From the NCBI GenBank assembly GCA_028023455.1, contig JAQFVV010000013.1, forward strand, positions 10,138,411 to 10,202,410: a stretch of 64,000 bases of DNA, in the 5' to 3' direction. Made by a program: the position numbers and the translations under genes. The DNA comes from Epiperipatus broadwayi. Taxonomy: Eukaryota; Onychophora; Udeonychophora; Euonychophora; Peripatidae. Shown piece by piece: positions 37,321-48,271 of this stretch. Position 1 is the stretch's first letter. The number at the start of each line of letters is the position of its first letter. The notes under the pieces were generated by a model. The model made no database searches. It was not told where the DNA came from and was given only the letters and a program-made list of their open reading frames with translations.

Positions 37321-38059
37321 TTCTGGCATAGATGTCATATGTGAATATGTCTTGTAATATATTATAGTGTACATTTTTGCTAGATAAAAATTTATTTCAA
37401 ATTCCATACCAAAGGTAATACTAATTTCGCACTTGAAAGCACATAAAGTTCGATTTAAGCAAAAAAAATCTGAAAGATTGCCTATATTATGAAGAAAGTA
37501 ATGGTCAATGTATATTTAAATATTAGAAAATAGCAGTCTATAGCATAATGATGTAATATTAATGGGCACTAGAACAAATAAATGTATTTTAATGGCTATA
37601 AAAGTGAGTTTGCTGTTAAGTGAAAGGAGACACTTTGATTCATCTTTGAAAGTTTAAAAGAAGTGAGCAGCTATATTCCTAATGTTCATTTCATATATTC
37701 TTATCTTGGTAGCAGTTACTATGTGATTATTTGTATGGTAAACGAGCTTGGATGGGCTGCTCAACAATACTAATCAACAAACATGATGAATTTATGGATT
37801 TTTCCCCTCTGAATTTAATACTGAAAAAACTCCATGAGCTTTGTTTTAATTGCTTGATAATTCTTAAATGAATCATCAGTTGAGTCTCTTTGAATGGAGG
37901 ATAAATATGTGTGTAAATTATTTTTTTAGATATTTATAATCATGGTAGACAAAACTAAATTATGGCTCATAGTTCCAGGTCACTGTAAAACTCATTAGCC
38001 AAGGTAGTGTTTGGTAGCTAAAGTAATGGATGCTAAAAATATCTTGATTGCAGATTGAG

Positions 38060-40600
38060 ACTGCCATTTTATAATGACAATCTTTTAGTTAGTAACTGCA
38101 AATCACTTTCAAATGAAAGAACATCACACGAATTGGGAGAAGAACTATCAATTATAAAATAGGACATTATTGGACTTGGTGAACATAGAAGAAAAGGTGA
38201 AGAGACAAGTGGACATGTATTATAAAGGCACAAATAGTGAAGTACAAATGGAATAGGGTTCATTATAAATAAAAAGTGAAAAAACAATATGATGAAGATT
38301 GATAGTATATTAAACAGAATGGCAAGATTATTTATTCAACTTAATGGAAGATGCCAAATGCAAATAATTTAAAGTAGAGAATTTTTAAATAGATATACAA
38401 AAGTCTTTTGTTTAAATCACACCAGGCAACATTTTCAATTATTATAGATGACTAATTTTAGAAGCAAAAATTGAATATACTCTAGTTAAATATGACTATG
38501 GTGACATAAACGAGAAAAGATACAAATATCTGAAATTTACAGAAAAAGAAAAAAATGTATACTAGAAATTCTTTCTTTGAGAAAAATGCTAAACAGAAAC
38601 TCCAAATGAAGGTGCAGCAGAATTGGATTATATTTTGATTAATAGTAAACATGGACTTCATGATTGTAATGTTTATAATAGATTCAATACAGGAAATAAG
38701 TATCAAATAGTATGTAAGATATTTGTAAATGTAAAAATTGAGAGAGAAAAACTATTAAAAAATATAGTATTAATAGTTTATATTTCTAATCTTTAGAAAT
38801 ACTCCTCAGAATTTAAATTATAACTTGCTAGTCATTTTAAAATATTGACAGATTTTGAGAACAGTTCAAACATAATTGTAATTAATAAGATGATAATGAT
38901 CACAGCAAATATAACTTGTATGATAAATATCAGTTCAGTAAATGTTCAACTGAGATAAGATTTGGGGAGAAAAATAAAGAATATGATTTTTTTCTTAAAT
39001 GATTCATTAAAAAGAACGGAATACCTGAAGTTGTAAAATAGTTTGAAAAAGAGTTTGTAATAATATTAAAAACAATCATGATTTGGCAAAGAAATCTGTA
39101 GAAAAAAATGAAAGTTTTAAAAGTATAAAACAACATCTTAGTAATGAAAGGTTATTTTATTAATAAGAATGAACTATTATTAAAAGGGGAACAACATGAT
39201 AATTTGTGAGGAAGAGTTCTACAAAGAATTAATTATATAGAAATAAGAAAACAAAAATAATCATTACAATTAATGTATTTTCTTAGCTAACAAGCATTTA
39301 AAATGAAGTGATGAGGTAAGCATAAAAACTCCAGAAAATGAAAGAATTATTATTAATATCTTAAAAGAAGCAATTGAAGAAAAATAAAAATTATAAAGTT
39401 GTACCAAATGATTGGAAGAATGCAATAGTAATATTGATATTTAAGAAAAGTGATAAAGAAGATATTTGAAATTGCAGACAGTTCTATACAAAATTTTTAC
39501 CAAAATTATAATTCATCTTAGTTGGATTGAAATCAACCAAAATAATTGCATGGATGTAAATACTGTGTTATCACAGTGGATCATATCCAAATATTGAGAA
39601 AAATTACAATGATCCAATGAATACGAATTGTCATTATGCTTTGGATTTGTAAATTATTAAAAAGCATTTGATTCTGTAAGTATTCTCACAATGATTAAAA
39701 CCTTGTACTATCAAAATATAGACCTAGGAAAGTTTATTATTTTGAAGAATGTTTATCAAAATGCAAAAGCTGTGATTAAAGTACATGGAAATACTAAGAT
39801 GAACAACATTGATAAAAGTGTACAAGAGAGTGATACCATATCTCTAAAATGATTTGCAACAGTTTTACAAGAAGTAATTTGTGAATTAAAATGGGAAGCA
39901 AGTGGAATAAAATTCATAGAGATTATTTAAATCTAGAATTTTCAGATAATATGATTCATTTTGAAAGTAATCAAATGAAAACAAGACTAAAGATAAATGT
40001 TAAAAAGACTAAATTAATATTCAGTGGATTTTATTACAAAAAGAAAAGAAATTAATAACTATGAATATCTTGGTCAGATTATTAACTTAATGGATGGATT
40101 TAATCATGGATTAAAATTGGATCAAGTGCTTTTCATAGAAATAAAATAATATTAAAAGAAAACATGCCTATGTTTGAAAAGGAAGATTCTAATTGATGTA
40201 TTTTATCATTTCTTACTTATTGATCTCAGGCTTGAATTTTTAACAGAAGAGCAACTCTAAGAGTATGAAAAGATTATACTGGATGTTATAAGAAGAGATT
40301 GAAAGCAAAATATTGGATGAGAGAACATGCAGATATTGATATTATTTAAAGAATCAAGAAATTGAAATTGGGCTGAATTGGAGATATTTCTAGATGAGAT
40401 GATAAAAGATGGGAAATTGAAGTCATGCTAGATCCAAAAAGATTATAAAAATTTAGAAAGAAACTGTATATGAAATGAATGTGTGAAATGAGGAAATTTG
40501 TATGCATGATGTGGAAAAGAGATTATAGATGGAGCAATTGATTCAAACCTGGTGAGATCTTTATCTTATTGTGTATCAATAATAGATGAAAATGATAACA
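38060..40600 (+). pseudogene. non-LTR retrotransposon (LINE) endonuclease-reverse transcriptase fossil
   Basis: Plus-strand decayed polyprotein. The 5' part (38085-38380) is an AP-type endonuclease: NCKSLSNERTSHELGEELS, then DIIGLGEHRRKGEE, GIGFIINKK and LNRMARLFIQLN. A later NEL/IDYIL-type segment near 38610-38680 (DYILINSKHGLHDCNVYN) matches the end of that domain. The reverse transcriptase follows from about 39440: AFDSVSILTMIKTLYYQNID near 39664-39720, ILKNVYQNAKAVIKVHGN, DTISLK near 39830 (family consensus RQGDTISPK), INNYEYLGQIIN near 40050, and the distal YEKIILDVIRRD, WAELEIFLDE and DDRWEIEV-like end near 40370-40430. The ADD catalytic box near 39950 is destroyed and many stops and frameshifts are present. 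Motif wording fits the widespread invertebrate 'endonuclease-reverse transcriptase' LINEs; the exact clade is not resolved. No poly-A tail or target duplication was identified. Confidence 0.85.
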
Positions 40601-40609
40601 TTCTCATAA

Positions 40610-41300
40610 TGTAAAAAAATTAATATTAGAATAATGATTATTATCATTCTTTACCAACTATTAAAAATAATGGTCTCTTCAATACTTCACAAAGATATAA
40701 ACTTCACAATGACCAGCAAGTTTTCTCTCACTTCATATAAGATCCTGCCAAAAATTTATGTTTATGCATGAATTTTTTTAGATTGATCACTATTTTCAAA
40801 TAATATAAAGAAATCTGAAAAGATAGATTAACTCACTGGATTTAGTAAGTAATTCAATTTTTTCATTTATGTTTATAAAGTGCACTCATTACTTGTCTCA
40901 AAAATGGTCTATGTAGCAACTTCACATGAATTTGCATAAATTTGCATTAATATTATAGTTCTTAACTAAACTTCAGTAGCCATGAATATGGGACTATAAA
41001 CTATCCTGAAAGTGCTTAGCAATAACTTTTGGATAATATTACTTATGCTTAATAGCTTCATTATCTGTGCACAAAGCACACACACACACATATATATATA
41101 TATATTAATTGATTATATATTTCATGATTTATGTTTTGTTATAAGTATATAAGTCAGAAATTGTTAAATCCCATTTAGATAGATATCAATCAGTTGTCCT
41201 GAACTTATTGATGAGACTCCAGTAGTATATGTCTGAAATGATCAAATCCAGCCATTTTAGTAACATCTTGAATGATGAATTTACATCTTTATATAATGTT
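40610..41300. other. AT-rich DNA between LINE and hAT fossils
   Basis: No gene recognised. It contains a CA/TA run at 41079-41105. It may include the 3' end of the hAT copy and the 3' untranslated region of the LINE, but no termini were found. Confidence 0.4.
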
Positions 41301-42838
41301 AAGACTAATTCACTTAAAGCCTTTTATATGTTTTATGTGAGGATATATGTCTTCTAATATCTAATTGAGAAATATTTGAAGGATTGAAATCTATCGCAAG
41401 AGAGTAGATCTGGAATGCCAATAATGTTTAACTCGATATCTCTCAAACAATAACATAGTATTTTGCTGTAAATATTATAGTATCAAGGAAGGTGTTCCTA
41501 AAGTATTTGCATTACAACTCCAATAAGTTTCAACCAACATTCCAAAAAGAGTGTTTCTAGAAATTATTTAAAACTAAGCTTTTATAGAATGAAAAATTGA
41601 GATATATTTTTATTTTGAAATTGTTATTTCCAAACCAGTAATTTTTGTTTGAAAACATTAATATTGTCAAATAACATTATGATTAGTTGATGTTTGCCTT
41701 GTAGTTTAATATTAAGTTGACTAAGGTGATTTGTAATGTTACCTGAAAATCCCATATCATTTATCCATTGATCAATGTATAATATTTCACATTCATATTT
41801 TTTTGATTCTAAAAAATAATAATTTTATCCAGAAACTTGAAGAATTGCTTCAAAACATTATGAATGGAAAGCTATCTAATTTCTATATAGTAAGGAAGAT
41901 CAGTGTATTCACTTCCTACATCTTCTAGAAATTTAAGAAACTGACCATGATTAAGGACATGTGCACAAATATAATTTATAATTTTAGTGACATTTTTCAG
42001 CATATTTTGGAGTACAGTGTTTTCTGATGAATTATGCAATGAAAATGTTGAAAATAGTCATTATCTTCTTTATGTTTTTCTTTTTAATTTTGTAACAACT
42101 CCTTTACGAAAACCAGTCACAGTAGGAGCAACATCAGTTGTAAGACAAAATAGCATTTTTAATGATTAACTGTTTTGAATGAAAATTTTCATAAGATTGT
42201 CACAAATATCAACATTTATAATTGTATTATGCATAGGAATAAGTTCTAGAGGTTTTTCACTAAATTTCAAGTTTACATCACATTTGTGAATAAAAACAGC
42301 TAACTGGTATCTTGTACATCTGTACTTTCACCAATTGCAATGGAATAAGTGTCAAATGTTGGAGTTATTGGTTTTAGTTGTTTTCTGAATTCTTGACTAT
42401 ATCATTAATTCTGCTAGGAATGATATTTCAAGATAAACTTAAAGTTTTGAACTTTTTCAATTGTTCTGGACATAACACTTCTACTGCTTTACTAATGCAT
42501 TCCAAAATAAATTTCCCTTTGGCAAATGGTTTTGACTTGCTTGTAATTAAGGGTGCTAATAAATAGCTAATTTTGTTGTTTCCTGAGTATCAGCTTAATT
42601 CTGACATTTTATCTTCCCAAAGTTTTCAACATATTTGTCATAGCATTCTTTATGATTTGTATCGTAGTGCCTTGAGATTATATTTTTTGCAAACTGTGAT
42701 AACTTTCATACATATCAGACATAAAATTTTATTTTTTTCTTTAATAAAAATATATTGCAATTCCTATTTTTCTTGAAAACTTTGATGTTCTTCTCCAATG
42801 CATCATTTTTTATTCATATTGGTAGAGGACTTTGACAT
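41300..42838 (-). pseudogene. hAT transposase pseudogene, ZBED5/SCAND3 type
   Basis: Minus-strand product with several stops and frameshifts. It begins at ATG (42836-42838) MSKSSTNMNKK, then a BED-type zinc finger region CLICMKVITVCKKYNLKAL followed by RYNTNHKECYDKYVENFGK near 42720-42600. Middle: KPLELIPMHNTIINVDICDN near 42240 and LTTDVAPTVTGFRKG near 42140 (catalytic-domain Asp, family form TTDGAPxMTG). Next VTKIINYICAHVLNHGQFLK, FLEDVGSEYTDLPYY and LSIHNVLKQFFKFLD at 41990-41830, then YYTLINGXMIWDFQVTLQIT near 41770. This order and wording match the BED-finger hAT transposases of animal genomes. The usual C-terminal dimerisation end is not clear. Probable hAT-like terminus at 44225-44283, so the 5' leader is about 1.4 kb and contains two later insertions. 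Confidence 0.85.
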
Positions 42839-43112
42839 TATTATGAATTTTTAATAACTTCAAAGAGAATACTATTGGTATTCTTTTGTCCACATTCAAA
42901 GCCCAGTTAAACTGTCAGAGTGGTGTAGATGTTACCAGATTTATTTAAATCTCGGAAGTGCCACGTATGTGCAACAATAATGCACTCATATGTTTAATAC
43001 ATTATGCAGTATAACAATGAATAAATTTTGTGGGTTAATTGCATATAGGCAATGAAGTATTTACTACACCATTTAATAAAAATGAAATTTTTTGAAGCAT
43101 GTTTATTTGATA

Positions 43113-43717
43113 TTTTGTGCATTATCCTGTCTACCAAGTTTGGCAGCGATTTTTTTTTTTAAATATATAGTTTCGAAGACATGCAAGTATTTTTTTTTAC
43201 ATTTTATTTTACTGAATATGCATTAGTTGTTAAATTTAAAAAAATTAATAAATCAATTATAAATTCCACAGAAGCTTTATTTTAATTTTTTATTTATATT
43301 ATAACGTGTAAATGACGACATGCCATGAACATTGTTGTAGTTTTTTTACATTCAGCATCTTTATTTTTGTCACTGGGGTTTTAGCAAAATGGTGAAAGTT
43401 TGAAATTTTTCTTTGACAGAACAGCATCCAACCTTCATGAAAAACACAATATGATACTTTATATTTCTTATATTTTTATTATTTTTATATTAATAAGCAG
43501 ATTTAATACAAAAATAATAATAAATAAATTGGAAATATTATAGTTAATTTTTGCAGAATTTTTCTTTTTTAAAAATAATGATACTAAAAAAAGATATAAA
43601 TATTAATTATAATCACTACTTGTCATATATATTTTTTTTAACATTTATTATATCTCTTGAAATTGTAATTAAAAAAAAAAGTGTCTGCCAAGCTTGGTAG
43701 ACAGGATAATGCACAAG
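43113..43717. mobile_element. MITE with ~31 bp inverted repeats inserted in the hAT copy
   Basis: Left end TTGTGCATTATCCTGTCTAC continuing CAAGTTTGGCAG (43115-43145) is mirrored by CTGCCAAGCTTGG then TAGACAGGATAATGCACAA (43685-43716), with one internal mismatch. TA dinucleotides sit just outside (43111-43112 and 43718-43719), compatible with a Tc1/mariner-type target duplication. The interior is AT-rich and non-coding. Confidence 0.75.
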
Positions 43718-43749
43718 TACCATTTATTTAATTCATTTATAATATATAG

Positions 43750-44130
43750 GCTATATGAGCACAGACTTTCACACAACTACCACTATCCACACTATCTCAT
43801 AACACTGATACACTTGAACACATATATGTTGAAAAGATAAATAATCACCAATATCCGTATTTCATGCTAAACCAGCAATCATCAGTTGGTCCAGATTACT
43901 AAACCTCATACTTTAATGGACAGGCTTCAATCTACTACACACTCCAACTCTTCAACCATCCATCCAATTGAAAATCTGATGATGGAATGCTCAAAGGCCA
44001 CTCCGAGGCTGAGATTCTTGTCACACCCATGTTGACCTAAGGTCAATCTGACCCCTCATGTATGAGACATAATCCATTTAATACATGTACAAGGGATGGA
44101 CAGACATCTCTACTATGTAATAATTGAAAC
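43750..44130 (-). mobile_element. dispersed repeat, long form (copy 4)
   Basis: Same two-part unit as at 34075-34500: arm region gagcacagactttcacacaa, cactatctcataacactgat, ccagcaatcatcagttggtc, then module ggacaggcttcaatctac, ccaattgaaaatctgatgat, cttgtcacacccatgttgac and ctgacccctcatgtatgaga. It lacks about 50 bp between arm and module relative to the 34 kb copy. It lies inside the leader of the hAT copy. Confidence 0.8.
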
Positions 44131-44224
44131 ATATAGGCTTATTATATACCTGTGTCTATATATGTAATATATAGGTTATTAATTCAAAAAATCCAGTATT
44201 ATCCAAAAATATATGAGTATTATG

Positions 44225-44283
44225 ATTACCAATCTTGGTGGGTTGCAGATTTTTAATCAGCGGGCTGCATGTTTGACAATGCC
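44225..44283 (-). repeat. hAT-like terminal segment (5' end of the 41.3-44.3 kb hAT copy)
   Basis: The minus strand reads CAGGCATTGTCAAACATGCA then GCCCGCTGATTAAAAATCTG. A CAG start with a GTCAAAC...GGCCCGC-type continuation is typical of the BED-finger hAT elements whose transposase lies downstream. No matching far end or target duplication was found, so the outer boundary is tentative. Confidence 0.5.
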
Positions 44284-45024
44284 TGCTTTATAATACAAAA
44301 AAATGATCAATCACCTGGGAACAATCTTCCTGTCAATTATCCAGCAAATAGATTTCTTTTTATATTAATAGCATAAAGATGAATATCTTAAAATTTAAAG
44401 TCAATAAATAAAGTGATAGTCTTTTATAGTTCAGTTTATTTAAACATGGCTAAACAATTAATAAAACAAAGTTACAAAACTCATTGTATTATATATCTTG
44501 AATAAATCCATAGCAAATTGTAATCAAATAATAAGAATAACAAATAGATGAAGCGACTGAATTTATATAAATTCCAATCTTAATATGATGAAAACATTGT
44601 TTGACCGTTATATAATATAAAAGTCAATCAATCGCTTTCCATGTTACAGTTTTTTAAAGACATTTTTCTCGTCAACGGTATAGAGAATAGTCACTCATGC
44701 AAATACCGGCTAGAAAACAATGAATATTTTCATTATTATGCTTAGAGTTACATCAACTCAATCTATATATATATTTCTGTTAAATACTAAAGACAGTTTT
44801 AAAAATTATAATTTTTAGTGCATATGTTGATTGCCAAATTTTATCTCAAAAATAAGAATTTACTATCACTATCTTTTGATATTTTATATTTAGGCTAATT
44901 ATTTTATAAACTATATTTAATAATTACATAAAGTTATATGTCTGTATCTTCCCCTATCCCAAACGTATACATGATATTTAAATACAAGTATAGTATATAT
45001 ATATTTTGAACTAGATATAATTAG

Positions 45025-45403
45025 AGGGGATTTGAACTTAGGCTTTCACACTTTCTTTAGTCATTCTCTCCATCTTATACAACTGATACATATGACCACG
45101 TACATGTAAAAAAGATAAATAATCTTCAATAGACGTATTTTGTGTTGTATCAGCACTCATCAGTTGGTCCAGATCATCATCTCCCACACACATATAATGA
45201 ATATTAATATAAAACAAACATTGATTATATATATATGGGAGATGATGGTCCGGACCAACTGTTGAGAACTGGCTCATCATGAAATATATTTACTAGAGAT
45301 CATTTATCTTTTTCACATGTATATGGTCATGTGTATTGGGTGTATTAGATAGAATGGATAACTAAAGGGAGTTTGAAAGCTTGGGTTCAAATCCCCCCTA
45401 ATT
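45025..45403. mobile_element. fold-back dispersed repeat, near-complete palindrome (copy 5)
   Basis: Ends are TTAGAGGGGATTTGAACTTA (left) and GGGTTCAAATCCCCCCTAA (right), inverted repeats. Each arm is about 175 bp: left (minus sense) runs through cttatacaactgatacatat and catcagttggtccagatcat; right (plus sense) through gatgatggtccggaccaact and catgtgtattgggtgtatta. A 30-35 bp loop lies near 45195-45228. Ends contain the B-box-like GGTTCAAATCC on each strand. No protein encoded. An 80-codon minus-strand frame across it is incidental. Confidence 0.85.
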
Positions 45404-45404
45404 A

Positions 45405-46320
45405 TAAACATTTACATGTACTACTGGCCACTCAAAGAAGATTGAAATAAGAACAAACCCTTTTGAGAAAATTTCAATCTTTATTAAATCATAAAATATT
45501 AAAAAACTTTTATTCAAATTATTTTTTTGAAAAGAATACATTACATAATAACATATTGTAAAATATAATTATATTATAATCAAAACAATCCTTATATTTC
45601 AAAAATTTAAATCCCCATAACATAATTTTTATATCTATATAAAATATCAAAATTATTATTTCAAATTATAATATGTTAAAAATATAGAAAAACAATTTAT
45701 CTAAGTAAAAAAATTCTAATAATAATAATAATAATAGAATTAATAGTGAAAAGATTTTCATTTAGAGATATTTTTTTTCCATTTAAGCTGCTATTTGATG
45801 TAAGATATGAGTATTTATAAATATAACTTATAAATATGTATATCTTTAATATTCAGTTTTACATAATATAAATAAACCTTTCACAAGATAGATATATTAA
45901 ATATTTTCACAGATTAAATATAAAGCAATTAAAGGAATTAGGGACTATTCTCTGAAATAATTAGAGAAATAGATTTAGTAATGTTATAATTAGGAAATTA
46001 TCACATATATTGATAGTTCTATGCTAAACTACTTGCTCTAATAGCCAAAAACATTTTTTTGCCTTGAGTTTATTAAGAGATAAAATGGGATCCTCTCTTT
46101 TAATTCTAATACAAGTTTTTATATGGATGTAATTTCAGATATTTTTATAATTTAACGGCACTTGGAGGGTTAAGGAATTAACTGAAAATACTTCTGCAAG
46201 TTGAAACGACTGTATATAATAGTTAATTACCATTATATTTATTATTTTTATTGTTATTACAATAGTTTTTTAAGCAATGGACATTTTATTTGTATTACTT
46301 TTTAATATATAATGGATTTA
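45405..46320. other. AT-rich DNA, no gene seen
   Basis: Extremely AT-rich, with an AAT trinucleotide run near 45717-45735. No coding or repeat signal recognised. Confidence 0.55.
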
Positions 46321-46321
46321 A

Positions 46322-47150
46322 GTGACATTAAGAAATGATAGATCATTAAGGAATGGTAGACGCAATGTAAAGAAGTCATTAAGCTTAAATGCAAACTTTA
46401 TTTATTATACATTTTATCATGTATTCCTGAATTGTTGCAATGTAAAATTGAACAGTTGTATAAATTTAGTACCAAGGTGTACAGATAAATTAAAATCAAT
46501 AATTTTAAATGATGTAGTTAAGAAGTGTAAAGAACTTTTTGATATTTGGAGATATTTGAAAGCAGTTGAACATTTAATAATTTTAAATGAATCATGTGCT
46601 TGGGATGAATATAAAATTGTTTGTGAAAATGGATTTAAATTACTTAAACTTAAATTACATAATAAATTTGAGAAGGAAATTAATTTTTATTTAATAAGCA
46701 GTGTCGACAAACTTATAATGATATGAATTTTGTTAATTTGTCAAAGATACATTTGATTCAGAAATATGTTTTAAGTCATGAAGCTAAATATAGCAGTTCT
46801 TAGGATGATTATAATTTGAAATTAATTGCAGCTGTTCAAAATTCATTTGAAATGATTGCTGATGGTAATCATATTGCTGATGAAATTATCAAGAAAATTA
46901 AATGTGGTAAATTCATTGTGATTCCATATGAAAATTGATGGGAGCTGGCCATAATAATATGATTTGTTTGAAAAAAGGTAAAGGGTTACACATGTGTTTA
47001 ATGATGAAATGTCAGTATATTGAGAAAGTTAAAGTGCAAATAGATAAATTGATTTTTTTTGATTGAAGAATATAATATGGGTGGACAGAAAATAACATTA
47101 ACAATATTTTTAAAAAAGCTAAGAATAAAGCCTTAAGTAATAAATAATGT
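46322..47150 (+). pseudogene. decayed orphan open reading frame, unknown family
   Basis: A 134-codon plus-strand frame (46322-46726, opening at GTG) continues after stops and frame changes: QTYNDMNFVNLSKIHLIQKY near 46700, DYNLKLIAAVQNSFEMIADG near 46810-46870, IIKKIKCGKFIVIPYEN near 46890, NNMICLKKGKGLHMCLMMKC near 46955-47020, and a Lys-rich end near 47120. Conceptual length is about 260-270 residues. Composition is not low complexity (Cys, Trp, His and Asp present), and the pieces lie in order on one strand, so it looks like one protein that has decayed. I do not recognise the family; a gag-like or accessory protein of a mobile element is possible because it abuts an LTR at 47236. Confidence 0.45.
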
Positions 47151-47235
47151 GTGCTTTAAGATATATCCTTCCGGCACTGTATATATGTCCTTGTATTTTT
47201 GCAAATATAAAGATATATATGTATATTGTAATGGA

Positions 47236-47868
47236 TTCTACCCTTATCTATATTTTTACTAAGTTCAACTTATTCTATCTTGATTTAAACAATTTTTATA
47301 TGACATATTATTAAGTGGTAATAATGGTTAATATACAAATGAAACATTAATTTTGCTGAGATGGACTTGTAGCAGCTATAGTCTGGAGACAAGTTATTTT
47401 AAGGCTTAATCTCCCAACAATAAGAAAAGACAAAATAAAAGACATCATTATATAAATATGTGAATACTCAGCTTTAGTTTCTATTAACTACTAATTAATA
47501 TTTTCCATGCAATATATTTATGGATGACAGCTTGTTCCAACTCCAAGTGCCAATCTTATGTGTGCTTAAGAATTAATTATATTGCCAGAATTTTATGAGA
47601 ATAAGAATACTGTATTATTTAATACTCATCCACTAGCTAGTTCATCGAAGGTGGGTAGTCCTGAGACTAACAGAGATATGTTACTTTGGATGCAGTACAA
47701 ATAAACTTGTTTAATACGTAAAATATATACACATTTAAAAAAACTGATAACAAAGAATAAAAAAAAAAATTGCTCAATCCCTTACTGGGAGTATACGCAT
47801 AAATATATATTTTTAATAGATCAAATTATTATTAATTATACAAATTAAACATTTTTTCTTTATATATA
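47236..47868 (-). repeat. LTR segment of the Ty3/gypsy element (distal part of a split 3' LTR)
   Basis: Co-linear with 62608-63256 in the 5' LTR: shared blocks include ctatatttttactaagttca, gataagcttaatctcccaac-type text (aatctcccaacaataagaaa), ttccaactccaagtgccaat, ctagctagttcat and tatttttaatagatcaaatt. Similarity ends near 47868, immediately before the Penelope-linked 58 bp repeat. Its continuation is found at 58157 onward. Confidence 0.75.
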
Positions 47869-47873
47869 TATAT

Positions 47874-47931
47874 TCCATATAAAAAGAATATAAAAATACT
47901 TCTTTATGTTGTTATTTTAAAATATAAAAAG
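47874..47931. repeat. 58 bp direct repeat, left copy
   Basis: Identical to 50871-50928, starting tccatataaaaagaatataa and ending attttaaaatataaaaag. It sits directly outside the 3' end of the minus-strand Penelope copy, and its twin sits just outside that copy's 5' flank. This is the arrangement of a long target-site duplication made by the minus copy. The LTR copies at 58.2 and 63.3 kb lack this sequence, so it is not LTR DNA. Confidence 0.85.
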
Positions 47932-48271
47932 TTTATTATAAGATATATAAAATATCTATATATACAACAAAAAACATGAAAATAACAAATTTTCAATAAA
48001 AAAGCTTTTTTCGATACATATAATTTGTATCCTTTTCAATATGTCTACTCACGATTACCGTAAAACATACATATAGCGACATCTATTTATAATACAACCA
48101 ACAAAAAACAATTATTATCATCAATTATTTCATGAATACATACAATACAATACAAAAAATAAAAAATATAAAATATATAAAATATATTCCTTCATTAATT
48201 ATAGTATATTCATATATACTCAAAAACACACAAAAAAAAACACACAAAACATTAAAATATTAACATCCTTC

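Noticed and set aside
38069-39136. Three minus-strand frames of 68-74 codons
   Set aside because: They overlap the plus-strand LINE endonuclease region and have no domain of their own.
45038-45280. 80-codon minus-strand frame
   Set aside because: Lies wholly in the fold-back repeat; it recurs wherever the repeat does and has no domain.
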